Assembly (NCBI GenBank): GCA_964419605.1 | Contig: CAYQQM010000014.1 | Location: forward strand, 8,271 to 72,270 | DNA: 64,000 nucleotides | Direction of reading: 5' to 3' | From: JABFXX01 sp964419605 | Lineage (GTDB): Bacteria; Myxococcota_A; Polyangia; Haliangiales; Haliangiaceae | Shown: one piece after another, positions 26,322 through 35,125 of the stretch | Numbering within the stretch: position 1 is the first letter of the stretch | Layout: each line of letters starts with the position of its first letter | Position numbers and translations under genes: made by a program | Notes under the pieces: model-generated | Database searches by the model: none | Seen by the model: only the letters and a program-made list of their open reading frames with translations | Told to the model about the DNA's origin: nothing

Positions 26322-28681
26322 TCGAGAACACCGTACCAGACAACGGCCTGCACGTAGCTGAGCGCACGCACCTGGTCGCAGATCGCAGCAACCGCTGCGT
26401 CGTCGGAGATGGAAATCACAAACCCGAGGTGAATCGTCGCTACAGCGCTGTCTTGACCCGACGATGGGCACTCTGCCCGGCTCTGCACTGCCAGACCTGC
26501 CCGACGCACAAGGCTATCGATTCGACGAACCAGCCCTGGATGTTCCTCGGCAGTGACCCGAACGAAGTGGCGCCTTGCGGGCGCCGCCGCTGCAGCTACT
26601 TCGCGGGGCGCCGGCCACTGCACCGAGTTGTCCTGTGCAAGATCGATGAGATCTCCCAAGATGGCCGTTGCAGCCGGTAGCGCTCCGGCTCCCTTGCCGA
26701 ACAGCGACAGATCTCCTGATGCCGCGGTTTTCATATAGACGGCGTTGTATTCCTCCTCAACCGAGGCAAGGAGATGCCAGTCCGGAAGCAGAACGGGCTC
26801 GACTGCCGCGGCGATCACGTCGATCGGCGGCGCGCATCCGTCCAATGTCGCCGGCCGCTCCGGTTGCCCAGCGCGCGCTGCATGGGCGAGGAGTCGGATT
26901 CGAAACCCTAATGTTTCCGCCATAATACAGTCGGCCGGCACAAGCTCGCGAATCCCTCGCACAGGCAGCGCAGAGGGTGGAATCCACGCGCCGAAAGCGC
27001 GATAGGCGAGGATGGACAACTTCGCCGCCGCTTCGTGACCATCTATGTCGTCTGCCGGATCGGCCTCGGTGAGGCCAAGCGCTTGGGCTTCGCCGAGCGC
27101 TCGTTCGAGAGAGAGCTCATCCTGCTCGAGGCGAGTGATCACGAAGTTGCAGGTACCGTTCACGATCGCCTGCAGCGCTTCGATCTCGTCGGCGCGATGC
27201 GACAGGTGGCGGATGATCGGCAGCGCTGCCGCCGCGGCGGCCTCACATAAGAGCGGAGTCTCGGTGCGCTGCGCCAGCGCGCCCAGCGCAGCCAACCGCT
27301 TGGCTAGCAGCGCTTTGTTGGCGGTCACCACCGGCTTTCCCGCCGCCAGAGCTGCGACCAACGCGGGTTCCACATCCTCGCCGCCGGCGACTTCGACGAT
27401 GACATCGACTTCAGGATCGGCCACCAACTCGATCGGACGCGTGATGCGCGGAATCTTGGCAGCAAGCGGCGGCCGCAGCTTGTCCGCGTCGCGCACGGCG
27501 AGTTTCGTAACCCGAAATTTCACGCGATAGCGAACGGCCAGCGCCGCCTCTTGGCGCGCGAGTAGCTCGAGTACGCCACTGCCCACAGTGCCGCATCCGA
27601 TCATACCCACCCGAATTTCCCGAAGCGGACGCGCTCCAGCGGCCGCGATGCGCGGTGCTCGCACCGGGCCGAGAAATCCCGTGTCGCGGATCAGCGTCGC
27701 CAACTTGCGTTGGTCGGCGAGAAATGCGTCGTGGCCAAATTCCGACTCGAGTTTCCACAACGACGCGGTTGCCCCGGCGGCTTGAAGCTCGCGGTAGAGT
27801 TCGTGCTGAAGCGCGTATGGGAACAGCAAGTCGCCCGGAACGGCAATAATGAGCACCTCGGCGGCAACGCTTGCAAGGTCCTTGCGCGGGTTCGAAAAAT
27901 GCGTGCGATCGATCGCTTCGCTGAGGAGCATGAACGTCCGCAGCGGAAAACGCGCCGCGAACCGCTTGCCATGGTGATCTAAGTACTCGGCGATCGGCGG
28001 ATTCGTGAGTTCGGGGAGCAGCACGCCAAACCGCGTATCGAGCTCGTCGCGGCCGCGGTAGGTCAGCATGCCGAGCTGCCGCGCTCGCTGCATGCCGGTG
28101 GTAACGTCATCGCGCTTAAGTCCGTCGCGGACCAGCTCGCGCTGCAGGTGGCGCGTTGCGGTACCCCACGCGTCCGGGCGAAGGCCCGCCGAAATGGTAA
28201 CGAGCTTGGCGACCCGCTCGGGGTGCCGCACCGCAAGCGCAATTCCCACCAGACCGCCAAGGCTCGCGCCGAGATACGTTACAGGAGTGGTCACGCCAAT
28301 GCCTTCGAGCCAGGCGGCAAACAAATCGGCGAGCCCCAACGCGGATAGCGGCGGCAGCGATCCTTCGTCGAAGCCGCGCCACGTCGAGCCGTGACCCGGC
28401 CAACACAAGCACACGAGAGTCGAGCGCTCGAGGTCGATCAAGCCTTCGCCGCGCAACGCCGGCCACCACGCCTCGTTGTCGTCGCCGCCAAACGGATATG
28501 GCGACGCAGTAATTCCGCCGACGATAGCGACTACTGGCGCGGTCCCAAGTTCCGCGCCTGCGATCGTACCGGCCAGCTCAACGTCGACCAGGCGATGACC
28601 TTCGACCATCATCTCGGCGCAACGCACAACCCCGCGCCGAGGAGTAACCTCTGAAGCCGGGGCCATCGCTATCGCGGACAT
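26318..28681 (-). CDS. Bifunctional MetX-like acyltransferase / homoserine dehydrogenase with ACT domain
   Basis: 787 residues from ATG 28681; the frame is open further upstream, but that region overlaps the divergent sigma gene. Residues 1-320 are an alpha/beta hydrolase of the homoserine O-acetyltransferase type: nucleophile in YLGASLGGLVGIAL, acid in AVPGDLLFP, base in EFGHDAFLADQ. From about 345 follows homoserine dehydrogenase: VGMIGCGTVGSGVLELLARQ, KPVVTANKALLAKRLAALG, NGTCNFVITRLEQDELSLER, GLTEADPADDIDGHEAAAKL. The C-terminal 90 residues form an ACT-like domain (RRHFVRVTAEEHPGLVRRID). One chain would thus reduce aspartate semialdehyde and acylate the resulting homoserine, with probable amino-acid feedback through ACT. 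Confidence 0.9.
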   Translation of the reverse strand: MSAIAMAPASEVTPRRGVVRCAEMMVEGHRLVDVELAGTIAGAELGTAPVVAIVGGITASPYPFGGDDNEAWWPALRGEGLIDLERSTLVCLCWPGHGSTWRGFDEGSLPPLSALGLADLFAAWLEGIGVTTPVTYLGASLGGLVGIALAVRHPERVAKLVTISAGLRPDAWGTATRHLQRELVRDGLKRDDVTTGMQRARQLGMLTYRGRDELDTRFGVLLPELTNPPIAEYLDHHGKRFAARFPLRTFMLLSEAIDRTHFSNPRKDLASVAAEVLIIAVPGDLLFPYALQHELYRELQAAGATASLWKLESEFGHDAFLADQRKLATLIRDTGFLGPVRAPRIAAAGARPLREIRVGMIGCGTVGSGVLELLARQEAALAVRYRVKFRVTKLAVRDADKLRPPLAAKIPRITRPIELVADPEVDVIVEVAGGEDVEPALVAALAAGKPVVTANKALLAKRLAALGALAQRTETPLLCEAAAAAALPIIRHLSHRADEIEALQAIVNGTCNFVITRLEQDELSLERALGEAQALGLTEADPADDIDGHEAAAKLSILAYRAFGAWIPPSALPVRGIRELVPADCIMAETLGFRIRLLAHAARAGQPERPATLDGCAPPIDVIAAAVEPVLLPDWHLLASVEEEYNAVYMKTAASGDLSLFGKGAGALPAATAILGDLIDLAQDNSVQWPAPREVAAAAAPARRHFVRVTAEEHPGLVRRIDSLVRRAGLAVQSRAECPSSGQDSAVATIHLGFVISISDDAAVAAICDQVRALSYVQAVVWYGVLE

Positions 28682-28792
28682 GTGTCCAGGATACTGGATC
28701 ACTCTCGGCATGAGGTCAAATGCGGAGTAGGCATCCGCGTGCGCCCAGCCAGCGCAACGGCGAAACGCAGTGTATATTGCCGCCGTGTGGCG

Positions 28793-29419
28793 ATGACTGC
28801 GACGGAGTGGTCGGACCGCGACCTGTTTCTCAAGTGGCACAGCGGCGACGCAAAGGCTGGTGAAGTGCTCTTTGAACGCCACTTCGACAGCATCTATCGT
28901 TTTTTTGAAACCAAGTGCCCAAATGAAGCCGACGAGCTGGTGCAAGCGACGTTTCTCGCGTGCCTGCGCGGTCGCGATGCGTTCCGCCACGATGCCAGCT
29001 TCCGCACCTACTTGTTTGCGATCGCTCGCAACCAATTGTATGGGTTTTTGCGGGCCCGTCAGCGCGATCGCGTCGTCGACTTTGAACTGTCGTCGATCGC
29101 CGAGCTAACTTCCACCGCCGGGAGCAAGCTTGCTCGCCACGAGCAACATCAGCAATTGTTGGCCGCCCTGCGCAGCCTGCCGCTCGAAGCGCAAACGCTG
29201 TTGGAGCTGCACTACATGCAGGACATGCAGATCGCCGAACTGGCCGAAGTTTTCGAAGCCCCCGCCGTGACGATCCGCAGTCGGCTGCATCGCGCCCGCA
29301 AGCAGCTCCGCGAGCTGCTTGAGAAAAATCAGGATGTGGCCCGCTCGGTTGTGGAAACACTAGAATCGATGGACGAGTGGGGGAAGGAACAGGTCAAGCA
29401 GATCGTAAGTAAGGCGTAA
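28793..29419 (+). CDS. ECF-family RNA polymerase sigma factor
   Basis: About 208 residues from ATG 28793; upstream starts would run into the promoter of the divergent metX-hom gene. Region 2 (GEVLFERHFDSIYRFFETK, EADELVQATFLACLRGRDAF, RTYLFAIARNQLYGFLRAR) and region 4 (LRSLPLEAQTLLELHYMQDM, QIAELAEVFEAPAVTIRSRL) are clear. No anti-sigma gene is adjacent. The next gene downstream, 96 bases away, is an ADYC lipoprotein whose upstream element recurs at two other genes, so this sigma is a candidate regulator of them (inference). Confidence 0.88.
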   Translation: MTATEWSDRDLFLKWHSGDAKAGEVLFERHFDSIYRFFETKCPNEADELVQATFLACLRGRDAFRHDASFRTYLFAIARNQLYGFLRARQRDRVVDFELSSIAELTSTAGSKLARHEQHQQLLAALRSLPLEAQTLLELHYMQDMQIAELAEVFEAPAVTIRSRLHRARKQLRELLEKNQDVARSVVETLESMDEWGKEQVKQIVSKA

Positions 29420-29482
29420 TCTACTGAGATTACACCAATTTTCAGGTCTGGCGTTTTTTTACATTTCCATGCAACGCAGCCC

Positions 29483-29515
29483 TGGGTTTGGCAACTACCG
29501 CTACGCGAGGAAACC
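29483..29515 (+). promoter_or_regulatory. Conserved 5' element, copy 1
   Basis: TGGGTTTGGCAACTACC ends 16 bases before the ATG of the first ADYC gene. From here to the ATG the sequence is identical to copy 2 at 33776. Weaker similarity, including a T-run, extends about 60 bases further upstream. Confidence 0.7.
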
Positions 29516-30769
29516 ATGACCTATCGAATCGTTTTGCTGTCGTTGTTTGGCGCCCCAGCCTTTGTGGCCGGCTGTGTTCAAGCATCCCAACCATCGAATG
29601 AGTCCATTCAACAGGACCTGCGATGCAAGGATTGGGGATGTGGATACAACTCCCCGGTTGTCGATACCGACAAGGGCTTCCACGAGCTCAATTTGGCGGG
29701 CCTGCCGAACGCAGCGAATTTGAGTCTTCACAACCCGCCGTTGCTATTGGCAGGTCAACGGTACCAGCTCGCCACCACCAACAATCAATTCGTCGGCTGG
29801 CGATGGGATTGGAACCTGACCCCTACGGTGAAGTCAGGCCAGGACCTTCTTGGGGCCGAAATCTTGATCGATACGCCCGATCTGCAGCCCGCGTACGCGA
29901 TTGTGATCAAATCAGTGCGCACGATGAAGTTCCCGTTCCACGTGATCGATCCGTTAAACAACTTCAAGTTCCCTCGGCGGCCTGATGAACTTGAAGTGTA
30001 CGAGTTGGGGTGGAGGAATCTTGCACCGGGTGCTCCCAGTCCAGCGCACGACAATCTGTGCAGCAGCCCTCCCTACCATCTCGCGAACGATCCCAATTCC
30101 TTCAACGAGCTGCTGGGAATGAATCCGCATGAAGCGCTGATATTTGTCGGCGATCGAGTCGACGTAGCCTCGAAAACTATGAGTTCTGAAGCGGATCCAA
30201 CGTGGTTCAACATCGGCTGCGCAGGAGATACGTTGCCCAAGCTTCACTTGACGCGCAACACGCTCGCTTCAGCGACATGGTTGGCGCCAGCCGTGAAGCA
30301 TTCCAAACGCCAAGCGACGCTCAAGTTGCTTGCCGCGGACTACTGCGGAACAGGCCGAGCATTCACAGTTCCGTGGCAACCGTTGGACTGGAAGGGTCAT
30401 AGCGACGACGCAGTCAGCGAATTTTTCAAGAACCCGCCGCTCGTTGGAATCGAAGCGAGATGGGACGAGTACGGCGCGACCTGTCTGTCCAAGCCGCGAA
30501 TGCAGATCAGCACCCTAGATTCGGCCAAGGACCTGTTTCCGGACCCATCGGCGCTCCGGGCCGAGATCGACGCTGAATGCGAACGAGCTGGACGACAACC
30601 TCTGCCTCCGTGCGATCCAGAGGATCCCGAAGCCTTGGAAGACGGATTGCGGGTCAGCGCCCATCCCGACCAAGCGTCAGCCACGGATCCGCAGGTCGTG
30701 GATGGTTCATCGGTATTCAGACCGCTTACCCCCAGCAGTCTCGAGAGAACTCTTAGGCCGCTATGGTAG
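29516..30769 (+). CDS. ADYC-domain lipoprotein A
   Basis: 417 residues, ATG preceded by GAGGAAACC. Lipoprotein signal ending AFVAGC. The N-terminus has RCKDWGCGYNSPVV; later GAEILIDTPD, FNIGCAGDTLPKLHLTRNT and the naming motif LKLLAADYCGTGRAFTVPWQ. ADYC-domain proteins are of unknown function and, as far as I know, concentrated in myxobacteria. Six or more conserved Cys suggest a disulphide-rich surface protein. It is convergent with kinase A, 19 bases between stops. Confidence 0.8.
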   Translation: MTYRIVLLSLFGAPAFVAGCVQASQPSNESIQQDLRCKDWGCGYNSPVVDTDKGFHELNLAGLPNAANLSLHNPPLLLAGQRYQLATTNNQFVGWRWDWNLTPTVKSGQDLLGAEILIDTPDLQPAYAIVIKSVRTMKFPFHVIDPLNNFKFPRRPDELEVYELGWRNLAPGAPSPAHDNLCSSPPYHLANDPNSFNELLGMNPHEALIFVGDRVDVASKTMSSEADPTWFNIGCAGDTLPKLHLTRNTLASATWLAPAVKHSKRQATLKLLAADYCGTGRAFTVPWQPLDWKGHSDDAVSEFFKNPPLVGIEARWDEYGATCLSKPRMQISTLDSAKDLFPDPSALRAEIDAECERAGRQPLPPCDPEDPEALEDGLRVSAHPDQASATDPQVVDGSSVFRPLTPSSLERTLRPLW

Positions 30770-30774
30770 CGGCC
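30756..30774. terminator. Perfect hairpin between convergent genes
   Basis: GGCCGCTA and TAGCGGCC pair perfectly around TGG, with the ADYC A stop codon in the right arm. No T-run on either side, so it may act as a bidirectional pause or mRNA-end hairpin rather than a classical terminator. Confidence 0.45.
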
Positions 30775-30788
30775 GCACCCGTAGGCGG

Positions 30789-33377
30789 CTACTCACCGAA
30801 GATGCGCGCTAGCTCGGCGATTTCGCGGTCGTATCCACCCGCTTTGCGGTACCAACGGATCGCTGCTTCGGCGTAGCTGCGCGCTCGACCGGGGCTGGTT
30901 TCTGCCAACCGCCTTGCGAGCGTCGCTTGAACAAAGGCGCGCCTGCGTTCCAGCACCGGTAGATCTTTGAGTGCGGCGAGAGCGTTCTGCCAGGCTCGGA
31001 TCGACTCTGCATCGCGACCCAGTGCACCCTCGCTCAACGCTACCATCATCCAGGCGCTAGCACCGTCGCGCTGAATCCACCAGTCGGCAGCAGTCGATAG
31101 CTCGCGCGCCAGTTTGTACATGGCGTTGCGTGCGGCAGTGATTCTCGCGCGGTTCGCGGAGATCACGTCTGCGTAGGCACGTGCGATTCCGGCCTGCTGT
31201 GGTTCCCCGTTTGCGTGCGCTATCGCCATCGCCGCCCGCGCGGCCCCCGCATCGCTTCGCTCAATGGCTAGCAAGCCTTCCTGGTAGGCGCACTGCGCTC
31301 GTAGCTGCGAATGCCAGTCAGGAATGGCGCTGCAAGTTTGGGCAACCAAGCGCGCGGACCTAACGGGATCCGGCGTGAAAAGTGCCAATTGAATGCGGGC
31401 TTTGATGGTATCTGGGTGCTCCGGGCCCAGCTGCGATTGCTGGCTATCCAAGGCGCGTTGACTGAGTTCAACTCGCCGGGCCGGCTCGTCCTCCACCAAC
31501 GCGAGGTTTAGCAGCACCGCGGTGAGCTCGATATCCTGCGCGCGGTCTCCCAGAGGCGGCCGCCACGCCTCGAGCGCTTGGCGCAGCAAATGCTTCGCAC
31601 CTGCGAGGTCATTGCTGACGATTTGCCCGGCAGCTAGGTTGTTGTAGAGCAGCGCGCGAGCAAACCGACCGGAGGGTCCGGTGCGAACCGCCACGTCTTC
31701 GACCAACTGTCGTTCGCGGTCCGCAGGCTCAAAATCCTCCTCGCGCGAAGCGACAAACCACGCGCGCGCATAGGCTTCGACCGCAAGGACGTCGTCGCCA
31801 ACGCGTAGCGCCTCGTGAAATGCTTGGTCCAATAGCTCCCACGCGAAACCGCTATCCGCTAGCGCATGGGCCCAGCCTTGGACCATGGTGGCACGAGCCA
31901 CTAGAGGAATGTAGCGGGTCTCCGCAGCCGCCACGGCCGCGGACGTCGCAACCTCGATCGCGCGCGGACTGGCAGCGAGCGCAAGCATGCGCGACCGCTC
32001 AACTGCCGCCGCAACCTCGGTGACTCTGGCGGCAACGGCCTGCGGCGGCGGTGGAACCGCGAGAGCATCCTCGGCCGCACACCCCGCCGCGCTGGGAAGC
32101 GACCGCGCAGCGATGAGCGCATTTTCGAGTTTGTCGGCAGTCACTTCGGTCGCGATCTCGATCGCAGTCGTGAATGCCGCTTCAGATCGACTCAAGCACC
32201 GGAGGCGCTGCTCGTACAGCGCTTCTGGAATCATACCTTGATTGTGAGCGAGGCAAGCGTCCGCGCGCGCCTCCGACCAAGCTGTTGCATAGTGGGTGAG
32301 TTCGTCGACCAGGCGCGGGGCCTCATGAGTGCCGAACTCACCGAGCGTGTGCATGTGGTCGGTTAGCGTCTGGCGGGCTGCCGGATTCCAAATCGTTAAA
32401 ATCTGATTCCCCGCATCGCGACACCGGGATCCGGGTGGCTCTGTCGACCGCGCGCGTCCAATCGCAAACGCCAGCGCGATGCCACTTGCGGTTGCCACAA
32501 CCACTCCGCGTCGTCGCCAGCGTCGAAACGGATCATTGTCTAACGCCGCGGCGAGCGCATCCATCGTCGGAAATCTGGAGGCGGGGTCTGTCTCGGTACC
32601 GCGGCTAACGATCGCATCGAGCCAGCCCGGAACGGAGCGGCCCCCAACACCGTGCAGCGCCTCGCGCAACGACGTACAACACGCGTACTGATCAACGGCC
32701 GCCGTGATGACCAATCCCGCCGCCTGCTCGGGCGCCATGTAGCGGGGTGTACCGGCGATTCCTCCCGCTGCCGCCTCTCCCACGGCGAGACCAAAATCCA
32801 ATACGCGAACCCGACCATCCTCCCCGCGAATCGCATTTTCGGGCTTGAAGTCTCGATGGATCACACCGGCGCGGTGCGCAGCTCCCAATCCAGCACAGAC
32901 TTGGCGATACACCTGCACGATCTCCTGCGTGGAATGCTCGCCCTGGCATAGCTCGCGCAACGTTGCGCCGCGCACCCACTCCATCACCAGATAGACCTGA
33001 TCATCGATGACCCCTACGTCGTAGATCGGCACGACGTTGGGGTGTGACAGCTTCGCCAGCGCCTGGCCTTCGCGCTGGATCTGGTCGCGGGCACTTTTCA
33101 CCGTCGCCCGCACCAGTTTGATCGCTACGCGGCGTTCGAGCTCGGGATCCCAGGCGCTCCAAACCACGCCCATGCCGCCGCGGCCCGCCTGCTCGAGCAG
33201 GCGATAGCGCCCGATGTCGACTCGGTGTTCACTAGCAAATAGCGCGTTCGCGATTCGAGCCTTCGCGACCGATCGCGTTAGCCGAGTGGTCGCGTCCTCC
33301 CCCGCGGCACGCATATCGCCGATCCGCTCGGCCAGCTCATCCTTGCCAGTCGTCTCATCGAGATCCACGCGCGTCAT
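30789..33377 (-). CDS. Ser/Thr protein kinase with membrane helix and TPR-like sensor domain A
   Basis: 862 residues from ATG 33377. Kinase domain at about 55-295: GRGGMGVVWSAWDPELERRV, catalytic lysine in VAIKLV, GVIHRDFKPENAIR, VLDFGLAVG, GIAGTPRYMAPEQ; all key residues are present. The C-lobe is shortened after DQYACCTSLREAL. A membrane helix (GVVVATASGIALAFAIG) separates it from about 540 extracytoplasmic residues of alpha-helical TPR-like repeats. This is a common myxobacterial kinase architecture. It shares its full length with kinase B at 35126 and faces an ADYC lipoprotein, which suggests that kinase and lipoprotein work together. Confidence 0.9.
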   Translation of the reverse strand: MTRVDLDETTGKDELAERIGDMRAAGEDATTRLTRSVAKARIANALFASEHRVDIGRYRLLEQAGRGGMGVVWSAWDPELERRVAIKLVRATVKSARDQIQREGQALAKLSHPNVVPIYDVGVIDDQVYLVMEWVRGATLRELCQGEHSTQEIVQVYRQVCAGLGAAHRAGVIHRDFKPENAIRGEDGRVRVLDFGLAVGEAAAGGIAGTPRYMAPEQAAGLVITAAVDQYACCTSLREALHGVGGRSVPGWLDAIVSRGTETDPASRFPTMDALAAALDNDPFRRWRRRGVVVATASGIALAFAIGRARSTEPPGSRCRDAGNQILTIWNPAARQTLTDHMHTLGEFGTHEAPRLVDELTHYATAWSEARADACLAHNQGMIPEALYEQRLRCLSRSEAAFTTAIEIATEVTADKLENALIAARSLPSAAGCAAEDALAVPPPPQAVAARVTEVAAAVERSRMLALAASPRAIEVATSAAVAAAETRYIPLVARATMVQGWAHALADSGFAWELLDQAFHEALRVGDDVLAVEAYARAWFVASREEDFEPADRERQLVEDVAVRTGPSGRFARALLYNNLAAGQIVSNDLAGAKHLLRQALEAWRPPLGDRAQDIELTAVLLNLALVEDEPARRVELSQRALDSQQSQLGPEHPDTIKARIQLALFTPDPVRSARLVAQTCSAIPDWHSQLRAQCAYQEGLLAIERSDAGAARAAMAIAHANGEPQQAGIARAYADVISANRARITAARNAMYKLARELSTAADWWIQRDGASAWMMVALSEGALGRDAESIRAWQNALAALKDLPVLERRRAFVQATLARRLAETSPGRARSYAEAAIRWYRKAGGYDREIAELARIFGE

Positions 33378-33380
33378 CCC

Positions 33381-33611
33381 GTGGGGGCAGTGTATCGCGC
33401 TGAGCCGCGCCCAGGATTGCTTCGCGCTTCGTCGTTGCTCTTCAAGAGCCGACCTGTTCAGCTCGTGGTGCAAATTCCGCTGTGGGTCGACCAGGAGGAT
33501 CTCTACGCAACTGTCGGTCCTCGGGCACGCGACACTGTGGAGAGCGAGCGCGTGGTGCACTTCCGGATGGCGGACTTGGGACCGCCGAGCCTCCTGCCGC
33601 TCCGCAACTGA
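33381..33611 (+). CDS. Possible small protein or gene remnant
   Basis: A 76-codon frame from GTG 33381, divergent from kinase A by 3 bases. Codon third positions are GC-rich as in neighbouring genes, and the text (PVQLVVQIPLWVDQEDLYAT, SERVVHFRMADLGPPSLLPL) looks protein-like. There is no ribosome-binding site, no counterpart before kinase B and no known domain. It may be the end of a lost gene. The rest of this spacer (33612-33775) shows nothing coding. Confidence 0.25.
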   Translation: MGAVYRAEPRPGLLRASSLLFKSRPVQLVVQIPLWVDQEDLYATVGPRARDTVESERVVHFRMADLGPPSLLPLRN

Positions 33612-33775
33612 AGTCGGAGGGCGGATTGCACCCAGGCTCGCGTAGCCAACCACCTTTTGGAGCACAGCGGGGAAGGAGCCGATCACGTCGAGCGTAGATC
33701 GGTTATAATTCTCGGATATTCCCCAGGATTTCAGGCCCGCTGTTTTTTTTCCATATTTCTGCGCAACACGGGCTT

Positions 33776-33808
33776 TGGGTTTGGCAACTACCGCTACGCG
33801 AGGAAACC
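33776..33808 (+). promoter_or_regulatory. Conserved 5' element, copy 2
   Basis: Identical to copy 1 from TGGGTTTGG to the ATG of the second ADYC gene. The T-rich stretch about 30 bases upstream is also conserved. Confidence 0.7.
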
Positions 33809-35107
33809 ATGACCGATCGAATTGCTTCATTTTCGCTACTTGGCGCCGCCCTGGCGGCCAGCTGCGCACAATCCCCAACAACGATCGAACCCATCGCGCG
33901 GGGATGTAAGGACTGGAGATGCGGCTCCAATTCGCCGGTCATCGATAACGACATGGGGTTCCATGACCTCCATCTCAGGGGAAAACCTAATGAAGCGGGC
34001 CTATATCTCCACCATCCCTCCCTGGTTTCGGGGGAACGGCAGTTTGACCTCGCGATTGAAAACAATCGGATCGTTGGTCAGCACAACGGGGTGACGAAGC
34101 TGTCAGGATCGGCCCTTCTCGGGGCTGAGATTTTGATCGATACGATCGCCACCGATGACCCGTCACCGGCTTACAAGATTCGGATCGACAGCGTCCGGTC
34201 AGAAACTTTCGCGTTTCCTTTGACTACGATGGAGCAGGTTGAGCTCTATGTGTTTCGCCGGAGCAAGGCGGATCCCACGACCAACCCGGACCCGAATACC
34301 ACGGCGGACGCGGGCACCTCGGCGGACGCAGATACTACGCCAGATGCCGGCCCTACTCCCGAGACAGGCACTACGACGGACGCCGGCCCTACTCCCGAGA
34401 CAGGCACCACTACGGACGCATCCATAGACGCCGGCACCTCCGAGGAGGTGGGCACCATCGCCAGGACTAAGAGCGGCTCCAGCAACCTGTGCTCCAACCC
34501 GCCGTTCTATCTCCTAAGGTACGGTGCGCCGGACGAACCTCACGCAGCAGCGTATTCCGAGCTGCTTAGAATGAATCCCGAAGAAGCACTGGTGTTCGCC
34601 GGTGATCGCATCGATGCGACGCGCAAAACGATGAGCGAACGTGCGGACCCGTTGTGGTTCAATTTTGGCTGCGCGAGTCATGCGCTGGCAAAGCTTTTCA
34701 TGACGCGCAACACCATAGCGTCGACCGAACCATCGTTTATGGCTCCCGATCACGCCATGCGGCAGGCAACGCTCAAGCTGCTGGTCGCTGATTATTGCGG
34801 AACCGGAACCCCGTTTACGGTTGCTGGTCAGCTGCTCAATTGGAAGGGCTATGAGGCAGAGGCGAAGAGAGACTTCTACACTATGCCGAATATCAAGAAT
34901 GTCGAGGCGCGTTGGAACGAAAACGGCGCGATTTGCCTCGAGGAGCCGCGAGTAGAGTTTAGCGATCTAAAGGCGGCCCGATCCGAGTTTCCAAACGTGC
35001 GGCAGGCCATCAAGATCGAGTGTGGGCGCAATCTACCAGTGTGCGCGACGAACACTCAAAGTTTGGAAAAGGGGTTGCGGATCAGTACCACCACGTATCC
35101 TCTGTAG
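33809..35107 (+). CDS. ADYC-domain lipoprotein B, with acquired Thr/Asp-rich linker
   Basis: 432 residues. Lipoprotein-like signal (LGAALAASC). Same landmarks as copy A: RGCKDWRCGSNSPVIDND, LLGAEILIDT, FNFGCASHALAKLFMTRNT, LKLLVADYCGTGTPFTVAGQ. At about residues 152-210 it carries a low-complexity linker absent from copy A, with a 36-bp direct repeat (34346 and 34382) coding TDAGPTPETGTT twice. Overall identity to copy A is moderate, so duplication is not recent or divergence was fast. Convergent with kinase B, 18 bases between stops. Confidence 0.8.
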   Translation: MTDRIASFSLLGAALAASCAQSPTTIEPIARGCKDWRCGSNSPVIDNDMGFHDLHLRGKPNEAGLYLHHPSLVSGERQFDLAIENNRIVGQHNGVTKLSGSALLGAEILIDTIATDDPSPAYKIRIDSVRSETFAFPLTTMEQVELYVFRRSKADPTTNPDPNTTADAGTSADADTTPDAGPTPETGTTTDAGPTPETGTTTDASIDAGTSEEVGTIARTKSGSSNLCSNPPFYLLRYGAPDEPHAAAYSELLRMNPEEALVFAGDRIDATRKTMSERADPLWFNFGCASHALAKLFMTRNTIASTEPSFMAPDHAMRQATLKLLVADYCGTGTPFTVAGQLLNWKGYEAEAKRDFYTMPNIKNVEARWNENGAICLEEPRVEFSDLKAARSEFPNVRQAIKIECGRNLPVCATNTQSLEKGLRISTTTYPL

Positions 35108-35125
35108 GCGTCCCTTGTCCGGCGG

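Noticed and set aside
28682..28792. SAM or other riboswitch before the metX-hom fusion
   Set aside because: Only 111 bases separate the divergent starts, and I could not find the conserved core of a known methionine-related riboswitch.
26318..29035. A 905-residue MetX-hom protein starting at 29035
   Set aside because: The extra N-terminus is the antisense of the ECF sigma gene and has no family similarity; ATG 28681 fits MetX length.
29483..29515. Sigma-54 (-24/-12) promoter in the conserved leader (TTGGCAACTACCGC)
   Set aside because: GG and GC are not 10 bases apart and the third copy lacks the GG, so the consensus is not met.
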